The notes: a model not told the origin generated them from the letters alone. A stretch of 64,000 nucleotides of DNA from an uncultured Dorea sp. (GCA_910579015.1 CAJTRO010000001.1:40070-104069), one strand, 5' to 3'. Numbered from the stretch's first letter, positions 1 to 9,543 are shown. Translations and numbers: made by a program.

Positions 1-2169
1 CACCTCACGGCCTTTTCCTGCATTCTGTCCGCCTTCCAGATGCGCATCCCCGTTCACAACCTCTGACGAGACAGAGATCACCTCTGCCCTGTAAACCGCC
101 TCATCCATCAATCCTTTCAGCCTCAGCTTTCTTGCAGAACCGAAATACCCCGGCAGAGCATGTGTCTGGATATAAGTCACGAGCGCTTCCTTCTTATCCC
201 TGGATACAACCATCCAACATGCATGATCACGGTTTGCAAAAGGATCTCCGATCCGGTAGAGATCTCCTTCCTTCACGATCCAATTATACTTATGATAAAT
301 ATCCACCTGCTCACGGATAACCGCCTTCTCCGCCTCGCTCATCTGCGCAATATTAAGCTCATACCCAAACGTCCCGGCCATGGCCGCATATCCCCGCGTC
401 TCAAGCGGCGTGATCCTGCCGGTCTGATGATTAGGCACCGCGCTCACATGCGCGCCTATCGCGGAAAGAGGATAGCACATGGAGGCTCCCATCTCTATCT
501 GGATCCGCTCTATCGCGTCTGAATCGTCGGAAGCCCAGATCTGAGGGCTGTAATAGAGCACGCCCGGGTCAAACCGCGAACCGCCCGCAGAACAATTTTC
601 CAGAAGCAGTGAAGGGAAATCCTCTCTGAGCCTTCCCATGATCTCATAGACTCCCAGTACATACCGGTGGCACAGCTCGCCCTGACGGTCTGCCGGAAGC
701 GCCGCAGACGCCGCCTCTGTCAGAGTACGGTTCATATCCCACTTAATATACTCAACATTTGCGCCGGATAGCACCTGATGGATCATGTCATAGATATGGC
801 TTCGCACTTCTCTTCTGGACCAGTCCAGAACATATTGATGTCGGAACAACGACCGGTGCCTTCCCGGAATCTGTATCGCCCAATCCGGGTGCTCGCGAAA
901 CAGCTTAGAATCGGGACTTACCATCTCCGGCTCGATCCACAGTCCGAACTTCATGCCAAGCTTGTTGATCTCCTTTGAAAGGCGGGCGATACCGCCCGGC
1001 AGCTTTTCTTCATTGACGAACCAGTCTCCTAATCCTTTCGTTTCATCGTTCCGGTCTCCAAACCATCCGTCGTCCAGCACAAATAATTCGATACCGCACT
1101 TCGACGCCTCTGCCGCAATCTCAATCAGCCTGTCAAAGGTAAACCCAAAATACGTAGCTTCCCAGTTATTGATCAGGACCGGCCTTGACGTATCCGGATA
1201 AACGTCACGGATCAGATGCCCTCTGTACAGATCATGAAAGGTCCTGCTCATTTTCCCAAGCCCCCGGTCAGAATAGACCATCACAACCTCCGGAGCCGTA
1301 AAAGTATCGCCCGGCTCCAGTTTCCAGCTGAAATTGACCGGATTGATTCCCATTACGATCCGTGTACCGCGAAAATGATGGCCTTGCGCAACTCCAAGGA
1401 AATTGCCGGAATATACCAGATTCATGGCAAATACCTCTCCGGTATCTTCTGTGGCGTCACAGGAAAGCACAGCCAGAAACGGATTGTCCGTAGGACCGGA
1501 CTCTCCCCTGGTACTTTCTGTAACGATCTTTCCCTGCCGCAGCGGCGTGCGGACCGGCCCGCATTCTCTCTCCCAGCTTCCGTGAAGTGTCAGCACATCA
1601 AAGTTCTGATGATCAAATTCCACGCATCCTGACAGGGCTCTTTTTATATACACAGCATTCGATTCTTCATTTGTAACAAGAACAGCACGGGTAATCACGT
1701 TAAGCTGTTCAAATACCGTATAAAGAAGCGTTACTCCAAGATTCAGTACCTTATCCCGGCAGACCAGTTCCAACGTGTTACAATCACCCGCTTCCCGCTC
1801 AAAAGTCGACGGCAGTCCCTCAAGAGCCGGCTTGCCCGGATAAATCTTATGCGCTTCATAGCGCAGATCACAGGCATGATACCCGTCAACCGTCTCCACC
1901 TCGAGACAATGCTCACGATAATCCCCGCATCCAAAGGTCGGATATTCAAAGGGGACTGCATCCATGATACGCCCCGCCTGCCCCGGCAGTACCGACGGAC
2001 GGACCTGGTATAACGGACCGTAGAGATAACGCACATCCGAGTCTATGATCTTCTTTCCATAATATAGATGCGAGACAAACCTCTCATCGTCAAAGATACC
2101 GATCACGTAACTGGTATCCAGCGCATCCAGTTTAAAAATCCCTGCCTGTTCATTATATAAAATACCCAT
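1..2169 (-). CDS. Alpha-galactosidase, GH36 family (3' end cut by window edge)
   Basis: Hydrolyses terminal alpha-1,6-galactosides such as raffinose and melibiose, probably in the cytoplasm because no signal peptide is visible. The frame reads from ATG at 2169 to base 1 without a stop, 723 codons, close to the family's usual length of about 730, so only a short C-terminal tail is missing. The GH36 nucleophile motif KWDMN puts Asp at residue 478, and the acid/base motif WASDDSD puts Asp at 548; both positions match characterised Geobacillus-type GH36 enzymes as I remember them. The N-terminal half has the beta-supersandwich sequence character of the family. An AAGGAG ribosome site lies about 11 bases before the ATG. 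The gene diverges from the redox gene at 2383. Any partner transporter must lie left of the window. Confidence 0.93.
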   Translation of the reverse strand, partial: MGILYNEQAGIFKLDALDTSYVIGIFDDERFVSHLYYGKKIIDSDVRYLYGPLYQVRPSVLPGQAGRIMDAVPFEYPTFGCGDYREHCLEVETVDGYHACDLRYEAHKIYPGKPALEGLPSTFEREAGDCNTLELVCRDKVLNLGVTLLYTVFEQLNVITRAVLVTNEESNAVYIKRALSGCVEFDHQNFDVLTLHGSWERECGPVRTPLRQGKIVTESTRGESGPTDNPFLAVLSCDATEDTGEVFAMNLVYSGNFLGVAQGHHFRGTRIVMGINPVNFSWKLEPGDTFTAPEVVMVYSDRGLGKMSRTFHDLYRGHLIRDVYPDTSRPVLINNWEATYFGFTFDRLIEIAAEASKCGIELFVLDDGWFGDRNDETKGLGDWFVNEEKLPGGIARLSKEINKLGMKFGLWIEPEMVSPDSKLFREHPDWAIQIPGRHRSLFRHQYVLDWSRREVRSHIYDMIHQVLSGANVEYIKWDMNRTLTEAASAALPADRQGELCHRYVLGVYEIMGRLREDFPSLLLENCSAGGSRFDPGVLYYSPQIWASDDSDAIERIQIEMGASMCYPLSAIGAHVSAVPNHQTGRITPLETRGYAAMAGTFGYELNIAQMSEAEKAVIREQVDIYHKYNWIVKEGDLYRIGDPFANRDHACWMVVSRDKKEALVTYIQTHALPGYFGSARKLRLKGLMDEAVYRAEVISVSSEVVNGDAHLEGGQNAGKGREV

Positions 2170-2290
2170 TCTGCTTCTACTCCTTCTCTGTCAGATGACC
2201 TTTTTCAGATGCCCCAATCCTTACCATGCATGGGATGCAAAAAAGATTGGACCGATTATAGATTTCATTTTACGATTTTTCTTAATGAAT

Positions 2291-2343
2291 GGCAAGTATT
2301 ATAATGTCAAGAGATTTCCTTTTTGGACGGCAGGTATTATAAT
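2291..2343 (+). promoter_or_regulatory. Two near-identical promoter-like -10 repeats
   Basis: The 15-base sequence GGCARGTATTATAAT occurs twice, at 2291-2305 and 2329-2343, 38 bases apart and identical except for one base. Each copy ends in a perfect TATAAT (2300-2305 and 2338-2343). Matches to a -35 box are poor, which suggests activator-dependent or overlapping tandem promoters for the gene at 2383. That gene has AAAGGAG at 2366-2372 and its ATG at 2383. Confidence 0.5.
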
Positions 2344-2382
2344 ATATGTAAAAGCATGGAACAAGAAAGGAGAACTCATTTC

Positions 2383-4953
2383 ATGAAGTATGTAATTCTA
2401 GGCGGCGTCGCTGCCGGAACAAAAGCGGCCGCCAAGCTGAAACGCTGTGACAGGAACGCTCAGGTCAAGGTCTACACGAAAGGCGGGGATATCTCCTACG
2501 CAGGCTGCGGACTTCCCTATTATATCGGCGGGGATATCCCAACCCGAGAAGCCCTGATCGTCAACACGCCAACGCGCTATTCGGGATTAACCGGCGCCGA
2601 GGTATTTACAGGATGCGAAGCCGTCGGCATTGACAGCGCCGGCAAGACCGTCTCTTTCAAAAAAGCCTCCGGCGGGACATTCACAGAGGACTATGACAAA
2701 CTGATCATCGCAACCGGCGCCGTGCCTTTTGTTCCGCCGGTAGACGGAAGAGACCTTCCCGGCGTATTCTGCGTGCGCACCCCTGATGACGCGGTAAATG
2801 TACGGGCTTATGCACAGGAGCAGAAATGCCGTAAAGCTGTTGTCTGCGGGGCTGGCTTTATCGGCCTTGAAGCGGCTGAAAACCTGATGGCTCTCGGCCT
2901 TGAGGTAACCACCATCGACGCCGCACCTCAGATCATGCCTAACGCTTTCGATGAGGAGATGGCAGACTACGCCAAGAGACAGCTCAAAGCGGCCGGTATG
3001 CGCGTGCTGACCTCCGCCGCTCTTGAGAGAATCGAAGGGAACGGCAAAGCCGAGAAGGTAATCACCAATAACGGCACCTTCGCCGCAGATCTCGTGATCA
3101 TGGCGATCGGCGTCCGTCCGGCGACTGCATTCCTTAACGATTCCGGGATTGAGATGTTCAAAGGAACCATCCTTGTGGACAGCCGGATGAAGACAAACCT
3201 GCCGGATGTCTATGCCGTTGGCGACTGCGCCATGGTGAAGAATGCCCAGACCGGCAAAGACCAGTGGTCCGCCATGGGCTCTACCGCCAACCTGGCGGCA
3301 CGTGCCATGGCCAAATCCCTGAACGGCGCAGGATACGGATACGGCGGATGCCTTGGAACCGGCGTTGTCCGTCTGCTTCCTTCTCTGAACGGCGGACGTA
3401 CCGGTCTTACAGAAGCACAGGCAAAATCTGCCGGCTATGACACGGCCTCTGTGACCTGTGTGCTGGATGACAAGGCCCACTACTATCCAGGCGCTTCATC
3501 CTTTGTTATCAAGCTGACCGCCGAGACCTCCACCAGGAAGCTCCTCGGCATCCAGGTATTTGGCCCGGGCGCCGTAGATAAGATCACAGATACCGCCGTT
3601 GTGGGAATCTCTCAGGGTATGAAGCTTGACGACTTTGATACCCTCGATTTTGCATATGCACCGCCATTTTCCACCGCGATCCATCCGTTCGTCTCTGCGT
3701 GCTATATCCTGGAAAATAAGATCGACGGACTGCTTGAGTCTATGAGCCCGGCTGAATATGCGGCCGGCATGGCAAAGGGATATACCGTACTGGATGTACA
3801 ACCCTCCCCGGCGCTTCCTAACGCGCGCTGGATCGATCTGGCTTCTGTCAACGCCCCGATCGACGGACTCCCAAAAGATGCAAAGCTTCTGCTCGTGTGT
3901 GCAAAGGGCAAGAGAGGCTATTTTCTACAGAACCGCCTGAAAGCTTACGGCTATACCGGCACAAAGGTCCTGGAGGGCGGAGCGTTCTTCAATGATGTAA
4001 AAGTACCCCGTGACGGCAAAAAGCTGTCTGCCGATGAGATCAAGCGCGTTAAGGGGCTGGGATGCCTGCAAGATAAGCGGTATGATGATGTGTTCAACGT
4101 CCGCGTCATCACCCGGAACGGTAAGCTGACCTCAGAAGAACAGATGAAGGTTGCGCAGGCGGCCGAGAGATTCGGCTCCGGCGAAGTCACAATGACCACC
4201 CGTCTTACTCTTGAGATTCAGGGCGTTAACTATGACAATCTGGAACCGCTCTTTGCCTTCCTTGAGGAAGCCGGACTTAAGACCGGCGGAACCGGCTCCA
4301 AAGTGCGTCCGGTGGTATCCTGTAAAGGCACGACCTGCCAGTACGGCCTTATAGACACCTTCGCACTCTCCGAGAAACTGCACGACCTGTATTACACTGG
4401 CTATCACCATGTGTCTCTGCCTCATAAATTCAAGATTGCCGTGGGCGGATGTCCGAATAACTGTGTAAAACCGGACCTGAACGATCTCGGGATCATCGGC
4501 CAGCGTCTGCCGGAGATCGATCTGTCCAAATGTAAAGGCTGTAAGACCTGCCAGGTTCAGAACATCTGTCCGATCAAGATCGCCAGTGTAGAGGACGGTA
4601 AGCTTCGTATCGCTCCGGATCAGTGCAACCATTGCGGACGCTGTATCGACAGATGCCCGTTTGGCGCGGTAACAGAAGCTCTGACCGGCTATAAGGTCTA
4701 CATAGGAGGACGCTGGGGCAAGAAGGCCGCCGAAGGACGCGCGTTAGATAAGGTTTTTGCCACAGAAGAAGAAGTTCTTGATCTGGTCGAAAACGCGATC
4801 CTGTTCTTCCGTGATGAGGGTATTTCCGGAGAACGCTTTGCAGATACCGTCGCAAGGCTTGGATTCGACTACGTACAGGATAAACTGCTGAACAGCAGGA
4901 TTGATAAGAAACAGATTCTTGAGAAAAATGTAGTTGGGGGCGCCACTTGTTAG
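2383..4953 (+). CDS. Multidomain FAD/NAD oxidoreductase - rhodanese - sulfite reductase-like - 2x[4Fe-4S] protein
   Basis: An 856-residue cytoplasmic redox protein with four modules. Residues 1-450 are a pyridine-nucleotide disulfide oxidoreductase of the CoA-disulfide reductase/NADH oxidase type: FAD motif at 7-15, redox Cys42 in AGCGLPYYIGG, NAD motif GAGFIGLEAAE at 156-166, FAD motif VYAVGDCA near 280. Residues 465-550 are rhodanese-like with Cys506 in CAKGKRG. Residues 570-710 resemble the sulfite/nitrite reductase 4Fe-4S/siroheme half-domain, with Cys647, 652, 690 and 694. Two ferredoxin clusters follow (Cys717/720/723/729 and Cys748/751/754/758). The order suggests electrons pass from NAD(P)H to a sulfur substrate such as persulfide or sulfite; this is inference. 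The frame extends upstream to an ATG at 2323, but the AAAGGAG at 2366 and the conserved MKYVILGG start favour 2383. It stands alone, probably monocistronic. Confidence 0.88.
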   Translation: MKYVILGGVAAGTKAAAKLKRCDRNAQVKVYTKGGDISYAGCGLPYYIGGDIPTREALIVNTPTRYSGLTGAEVFTGCEAVGIDSAGKTVSFKKASGGTFTEDYDKLIIATGAVPFVPPVDGRDLPGVFCVRTPDDAVNVRAYAQEQKCRKAVVCGAGFIGLEAAENLMALGLEVTTIDAAPQIMPNAFDEEMADYAKRQLKAAGMRVLTSAALERIEGNGKAEKVITNNGTFAADLVIMAIGVRPATAFLNDSGIEMFKGTILVDSRMKTNLPDVYAVGDCAMVKNAQTGKDQWSAMGSTANLAARAMAKSLNGAGYGYGGCLGTGVVRLLPSLNGGRTGLTEAQAKSAGYDTASVTCVLDDKAHYYPGASSFVIKLTAETSTRKLLGIQVFGPGAVDKITDTAVVGISQGMKLDDFDTLDFAYAPPFSTAIHPFVSACYILENKIDGLLESMSPAEYAAGMAKGYTVLDVQPSPALPNARWIDLASVNAPIDGLPKDAKLLLVCAKGKRGYFLQNRLKAYGYTGTKVLEGGAFFNDVKVPRDGKKLSADEIKRVKGLGCLQDKRYDDVFNVRVITRNGKLTSEEQMKVAQAAERFGSGEVTMTTRLTLEIQGVNYDNLEPLFAFLEEAGLKTGGTGSKVRPVVSCKGTTCQYGLIDTFALSEKLHDLYYTGYHHVSLPHKFKIAVGGCPNNCVKPDLNDLGIIGQRLPEIDLSKCKGCKTCQVQNICPIKIASVEDGKLRIAPDQCNHCGRCIDRCPFGAVTEALTGYKVYIGGRWGKKAAEGRALDKVFATEEEVLDLVENAILFFRDEGISGERFADTVARLGFDYVQDKLLNSRIDKKQILEKNVVGGATC

Positions 4954-4997
4954 CACGCCTGCCAAAAAATCTTTTTGCATAGCTTACACAGTATTTT

Positions 4998-5042
4998 GGA
5001 GACGGTTGTTCAGAGATATCTTCCCTGAGTCAGCCGTCTTCC
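4998..5042. terminator. Hairpin between convergent genes, possible bidirectional terminator
   Basis: GGAGACGGTTG (4998-5008) can pair with CAGCCGTCTTCC (5031-5042), and an inner TCAG/CTGA adds to the stem. It lies between the convergent redox gene (ends 4953) and pucR-like gene (ends 5051). There is no strong T-run on either side, so terminator function is only probable. Confidence 0.45.
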
Positions 5043-5050
5043 CATTATCA

Positions 5051-6682
5051 CTATACATTTTTATTCCGTATCATATATATCTTGAGCGCCAGATCAATCT
5101 CTGTGTGAAGCGTCGCGTCATGCAGATCCATTTCAAGTATCTCGCAGATTTTATTAAACCGATATTTTGCTGAGTTATAATGTATAAACAATTGCTCCGA
5201 AGCCGCCTTTATATTCCATCCACAGTTTACAATCACCTGCAATGTTTCTATCAGCGTAGAATTATGCTGTCTGTCATATTCTTTTAACGGCGCAATGTAT
5301 TTTCTGCAAAATTCAACCGCCTCCTCCTGATCTGAAACGGAAAACAAAACCTTGAATATCCCCAGCTGCTCGTAAAACATGATACAGTCAAACCGCTGAA
5401 GCTGGTAGATAATCTGTATAACATTCTTCGCCTGCTCAAAACTCTGATGAATATTAATTACATCGTCAATATATGCTCCTACAGCCATTGAAACAGTAAA
5501 GGGAACGCTGCCTGCAAGATTCCCCCGCAGTTCTGAAAAGACCTTCTCAAGTACCGGTCTGGCAGACGCAGCTTCCTTTCCCGGAAGGAGAAATGATATA
5601 AAGTCGCTCTGCTGATAGTATTTGGCATTTGAAAAGAAGCGTGTCATACAGGAGATGGACGTATCAAATATGTGCTCTGTGTACGTCCGCAGCTTATTAT
5701 TCGTATCTGAATCCAGTTTCTGTAAATAATGCTTTTTGATATTATTGATATCTATGATAACCACACACCCGCCGCCGCTTAGATTCCATCCATAGAGCAG
5801 AGATCTGGTCTGGATCTCTTCCCGCGTCTTAACATTGTGAAACATCAGATCCTCAACAAAAGAAGAATTATACTTCTCTTCGATAAGGTTCGTACTGATG
5901 AGCACCTGCATCCGCAGAATGATAACAACACCCGCATTCTCAACCGCAGTCTTAAATATACTGTTCTCCCACTCACTTTTCTCCGCCGATTCTTTCTGTT
6001 CCCTGAGGATAAATATATAGCCGAACCGGCGCTTCTTATTATTGACGGTAAACTGTTCAAAATCCTCTGTCTCTGCGAGCTTAGACAGACTCTCACTGAA
6101 GGACAGACTTCGCAGAGACAGGAATTCAGGCTGCGTATTGTCTGAAAAATATATATTCTTAAACACCGTATCTACGTAGGCCGTGGGGCGGTGGATCAGT
6201 GAACTTAGAGTCTTCAGGATCTCTGGTATGGTATTGTCATTGATTGCCAGAGTTGTGAACTTCTCATGGATAAGACTTGCTTCCTTAAGTTCCGCAGCCT
6301 GACTGACGATAATGCTGGACAGCGCAGGTGTGATAATGTCTGCAAAGGAATATTTCCCCGGACAGAAAATGAGTGGAAAATCACATGCATCAGACAGGTC
6401 GATGGCTCTCTTAGGCACTTCCTTCAGATAGCGCCCCGTCTTGACAAACAACGCGCTGGCGTTGCGTGAAATCAGCTTTTCCACAAACTCACAGAAGGAA
6501 GCGTCGCTGTCTCTGAACGCATAAGTAGTCGTGATCACTACCTCGTTGCCGTTCAGCCAGTTAAATCCGTCGGGCGTATCGATCACCGTAACCGTGGATA
6601 TCTTCCGGTGAAGCCCCAGTTCTCCTGATATCACCTTGAATCCTGACAATGACGGGACCTGTAATAACTCATAAACTGTCAT
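5051..6682 (-). CDS. PucR-family transcriptional regulator
   Basis: A 543-residue regulator of the PucR/CdaR type. The N-terminus (residues 1-120) is the PucR ligand-sensing domain, opening with the typical YELLQVPSL and carrying VIDTPDGFNWL. The middle has the degenerate GGDEF-like region, and the C-terminus (about 485-540) is the HTH_30 domain with ETLQVIVNCGWNIKAASEQL. PucR proteins usually activate purine, amino-acid or polyamine catabolism in response to a small ligand. The gene diverges from the two membrane proteins and amidohydrolase starting at 6925, with a 242-base AT-rich spacer, so those genes are the likely targets. The start ATG at 6682 is preceded by AGGAAA. Confidence 0.88.
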   Translation of the reverse strand: MTVYELLQVPSLSGFKVISGELGLHRKISTVTVIDTPDGFNWLNGNEVVITTTYAFRDSDASFCEFVEKLISRNASALFVKTGRYLKEVPKRAIDLSDACDFPLIFCPGKYSFADIITPALSSIIVSQAAELKEASLIHEKFTTLAINDNTIPEILKTLSSLIHRPTAYVDTVFKNIYFSDNTQPEFLSLRSLSFSESLSKLAETEDFEQFTVNNKKRRFGYIFILREQKESAEKSEWENSIFKTAVENAGVVIILRMQVLISTNLIEEKYNSSFVEDLMFHNVKTREEIQTRSLLYGWNLSGGGCVVIIDINNIKKHYLQKLDSDTNNKLRTYTEHIFDTSISCMTRFFSNAKYYQQSDFISFLLPGKEAASARPVLEKVFSELRGNLAGSVPFTVSMAVGAYIDDVINIHQSFEQAKNVIQIIYQLQRFDCIMFYEQLGIFKVLFSVSDQEEAVEFCRKYIAPLKEYDRQHNSTLIETLQVIVNCGWNIKAASEQLFIHYNSAKYRFNKICEILEMDLHDATLHTEIDLALKIYMIRNKNV

Positions 6683-6866
6683 TAAAAATATTTCCTTTCC
6701 TCAACCTTAATATTTTTATATGTTAGATATATTATAAAACATTTTAAAAATTATGTACTTGTACCTGTGATATAAAATGAAAGCACAAAAATTGTACGAT
6801 AAATATAAAAAACAGTTTTCATATACAAATTCAAAGGGACGGCTTTAGCCCGCAGGCATATATATT

Positions 6867-6894
6867 TTGAATCATTCCAGTGCTAGACTATTAA
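6867..6894 (+). promoter_or_regulatory. Candidate promoter for the DUF5058/amidohydrolase operon
   Basis: TTGAAT (6867-6872) and TATTAA (6889-6894) are 16 bases apart and sit 31 bases before the start at 6925. The match is moderate, as expected for a regulator-dependent promoter. The rest of the 6683-6924 spacer is AT-rich. It contains GTACTTGTAC and a further TTGTAC that could be PucR sites, and it holds no gene. Confidence 0.35.
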
Positions 6895-6924
6895 GTAACA
6901 AAAATACAAAGGAGAGAGGAATTT

Positions 6925-7635
6925 ATGGATTATGTAAAAATCTCAAACTCATTTACCGTGTACCTCCTGTGCGGAATCACGGTGGTAATCGCCCTTCTAC
7001 AGGCTGTTCTTTATATCAGAATGGCCCGGAAAATGACGGTTAAGGCAAATATCCCGGCAGCGGTTCCAAAGCAGGCTTTCCGTGTCGGCCTTATCTCGGC
7101 GATCGGGCCTGCCCTTGGTGTGTTCATCGTAATGGTAGGACTTATGTCTTCTATCGGCGGACCGATGGCGTGGATGCGTCTTTCCATTATTGGTGCGGCG
7201 CCTACAGAGCTTACGGCCGCAACCCTGGGGGCGGAGGCGGCCGGAGCAGAACTTGGGGGTGCCGGCTTTACGCTGAATGTGATGGCGATCACCTGGTTCG
7301 TAATGGCGCTTAACGGAGCCGGATGGCTGGTCGTGACAGGCTGCTTTACGCCGGCACTCGAGAAGGTCCGCGATAAGATGTCCGGCGGTGATTCGAAGTG
7401 GCTGGTTGCATTAAGCGGAGCATGTTCCATCGGTATTTTCGGTTACCTGAACGCGAACGACATTGCGAAGGGCATTGGAAATGCATCGGCAGTTATCGGC
7501 GGTATCATCTCTATGGCCCTTCTGCAAAAATTTGTAGTACCGAAATATCCGAAAATCAAAGAATATACTTTGGGAATGGCGATGATTCTCGGAATGGCGT
7601 GCGGAATTATCTATGACATGACGGCAGGCATATAG
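6925..7635 (+). CDS. DUF5058-like integral membrane protein, probable transporter subunit
   Basis: A 236-residue hydrophobic protein with about five or six membrane segments. The first spans residues 11-31 and the last ends near the C-terminus. Glycine- and alanine-rich helices (SAIGPALGVFIVMVGLM) are transporter-like. It resembles the uncharacterised family I remember as DUF5058; no catalytic motif is visible. An AGGAGAGAGG ribosome site precedes ATG 6925. A second membrane protein follows after 11 bases and an M20 amidohydrolase after that, so the pair may form a two-component permease that imports the amidohydrolase's substrate or a precursor. Function is inferred from context only. Confidence 0.7.
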   Translation: MDYVKISNSFTVYLLCGITVVIALLQAVLYIRMARKMTVKANIPAAVPKQAFRVGLISAIGPALGVFIVMVGLMSSIGGPMAWMRLSIIGAAPTELTAATLGAEAAGAELGGAGFTLNVMAITWFVMALNGAGWLVVTGCFTPALEKVRDKMSGGDSKWLVALSGACSIGIFGYLNANDIAKGIGNASAVIGGIISMALLQKFVVPKYPKIKEYTLGMAMILGMACGIIYDMTAGI

Positions 7636-7646
7636 GAGGGAAGGAA

Positions 7647-8315
7647 ATGGATAATAAGAGTTTGATGAAGGAATGGAAAAGGGGAAGTATACGGATTGGC
7701 TCCCCAACAAATCTCCTTGCGGCGTTTACCGCATTTCTGCCGGCTGTCTGGCTGTGTATTACATATGATTGCTGGCCGGATCCAAAGGTTGTGCTGGCCG
7801 GTTGGGGAATGGTTGCATTATCTTTTGGAGCGTTCTATGTAGTAGAACCTGTATCTTACTATGCGGCACTTGGTATGACGGGAACATATCTGAGTTTTCT
7901 GTCGGGTAATATCGGGAATATGCGTGTACCCTGTGCGACGATGGCACTTGAAGTAACTGACAGCGAGACCGGCTCCATCCAGGCTGAGGTCGTCTCTACT
8001 ATGGCGATCTGCGGTTCGATCATCACTAATCTCGTTGCGACAACGGCGGCTGTATTCTTAGGAGCGACCATAGTGGCTGTTCTTCCGGAATTTATCGTTG
8101 CCGGACTTACAAAATACGCGGCGTCCGCAATCTTCGGTGCCACTTTCGCGACATATGCGCTGAAATACCCGAAGGTAGCAGTATTTGGAATAGGTGTGCC
8201 GCTGATCTTAAAATATACGATTGCACCTCAGGCATGGATTCTTATTGTAGTCGCAGTATTCGGAAGCCTTGCATGGGCAAGAGTATTATACACACGTGAA
8301 AATAAAAAAGCATAG
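7647..8315 (+). CDS. Integral membrane protein, probable partner of the DUF5058-like protein
   Basis: A 222-residue polytopic membrane protein with roughly six predicted segments, starting with a short charged cytoplasmic N-terminus (KEWKRG) and ending with the basic TRENKKA. I do not recognise its family. AGGAGGGAAGG precedes ATG 7647. It is wedged between the DUF5058-like gene and the amidohydrolase with gaps of 11 and 28 bases, so all three are almost certainly co-transcribed. Both membrane genes share a style of long small-residue helices, which suggests they assemble together. Confidence 0.65.
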   Translation: MDNKSLMKEWKRGSIRIGSPTNLLAAFTAFLPAVWLCITYDCWPDPKVVLAGWGMVALSFGAFYVVEPVSYYAALGMTGTYLSFLSGNIGNMRVPCATMALEVTDSETGSIQAEVVSTMAICGSIITNLVATTAAVFLGATIVAVLPEFIVAGLTKYAASAIFGATFATYALKYPKVAVFGIGVPLILKYTIAPQAWILIVVAVFGSLAWARVLYTRENKKA

Positions 8316-8343
8316 GCTTATATTTGATTGGGAGGATATCAGA

Positions 8344-9528
8344 ATGAATTTGTGGAAAGAATGTGAAGCATTGCAGGACGGACTGGTTCAGATGAGAAGA
8401 GAACTGCACCAAATTCCGGAGGTCGGTAAGATGCTTCCAAAGACACAGCAATACGTAATAAAAGAACTGGAAAAGCTTGGAATCCCTTACCGCTGTTCGA
8501 AAACCGACAGCAGCATTATCGCAGATATCACCGGAGGCAGGCCGGGCAGGACCGTTGCACTTCGTGCAGACATGGACGCACTTGCCATACAGGAAGCAAC
8601 CGGAGTGGATTACATTTCCACTCATGAAGGATGTATGCACGCCTGTGGACACGACGCCCACACGGCAATGCTCCTTGGCGCGGCCAGGGTACTATGCCGT
8701 CATAAGGAAGAATTATGCGGAAATGTCCGGCTTCTGTTCCAGACAGCAGAAGAATTGTCAAAAGGCGCCCAGATCATGATCGAGGACGGAGCGATGGACG
8801 GCGTGGATGCTGTATTCGGACAGCATATCGGCACGATCATTGACAAGACCGCTCCATCGGGAACTATTATCGTCGTACCCGGATGCTGTATGGCTTCCTT
8901 TGACCGATTTGTGATCAGGGTACACGGAAAGGGCTGTCATGGTTCATCACCGGAAAAAGGTGTTGATCCGATCAACATTGCCTCTCACATTGTAATCTCC
9001 CTGGAAGAGATCATTGCAAGAGAAATTGCCGCGACAAAGCCCGCAGTTACCACCATTGGTTCTGTACACGGCGGTAATGTATATAATGTTATCCCTGAAA
9101 CTGTAACGATTGAAGGAACAATCCGAGCACTGGAAGAAGACATAAGACAGTATCAGGCAAAACGTATCCAGGAGATTGCCTGCGGCGTGGCGGCCGCTTT
9201 CGGAGGCCGCGCCGAAGTAGAGATTGACTGGGGCGCGCCTCCGGTCGTGAATCATGACGAGATGGCAGCACTGGCGGCCGATGCGGCCAGAGATATTGCT
9301 GACGGGGAGCATGTTATCGTCTCCATTCCGGCTCCGAATATGGGCGGAGAAGATTTCGCATATTATCTCCAGAAGGCACCCGGAGCATTCTGCTTCCTCA
9401 GTTCGTCAGATGCAGAGAAACATACAGACGTTCCACATCATAATCCAAAGTTTAACATTGATGAAGACGTATTGTACAAAGGATCTGCTTTATTTGTTGA
9501 AATAGTAGAAAGGTTTTTAAACCGATAA
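8344..9528 (+). CDS. M20D-type amidohydrolase/peptidase
   Basis: A 394-residue metal-dependent amidohydrolase of the M20 family, subfamily D, whose members cleave N-acyl amino acids, IAA-amino acids or short peptides. Visible motifs: RRELHQIPE at the N-terminus, RADMDAL, the metal-binding MHACGHDAHT around residue 100, QTAEE with the catalytic Glu pair, and the C-terminal GGEDFAYYL. An in-frame upstream ATG at 8269 exists, but GGGAGG at 8330-8335 and family alignment favour 8344. It is the third gene of the PucR-divergent operon. The likely role is intracellular release of an amino acid from an imported N-acyl or amide compound. Confidence 0.88.
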   Translation: MNLWKECEALQDGLVQMRRELHQIPEVGKMLPKTQQYVIKELEKLGIPYRCSKTDSSIIADITGGRPGRTVALRADMDALAIQEATGVDYISTHEGCMHACGHDAHTAMLLGAARVLCRHKEELCGNVRLLFQTAEELSKGAQIMIEDGAMDGVDAVFGQHIGTIIDKTAPSGTIIVVPGCCMASFDRFVIRVHGKGCHGSSPEKGVDPINIASHIVISLEEIIAREIAATKPAVTTIGSVHGGNVYNVIPETVTIEGTIRALEEDIRQYQAKRIQEIACGVAAAFGGRAEVEIDWGAPPVVNHDEMAALAADAARDIADGEHVIVSIPAPNMGGEDFAYYLQKAPGAFCFLSSSDAEKHTDVPHHNPKFNIDEDVLYKGSALFVEIVERFLNR

Positions 9529-9543
9529 ATATTGTCCCCCTGC

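Noticed and set aside
2587..3480. 297-codon open frame on the minus strand
   Set aside because: It lies wholly antisense to the redox gene, whose domains are clear; its translation has no recognisable family and no ribosome site.
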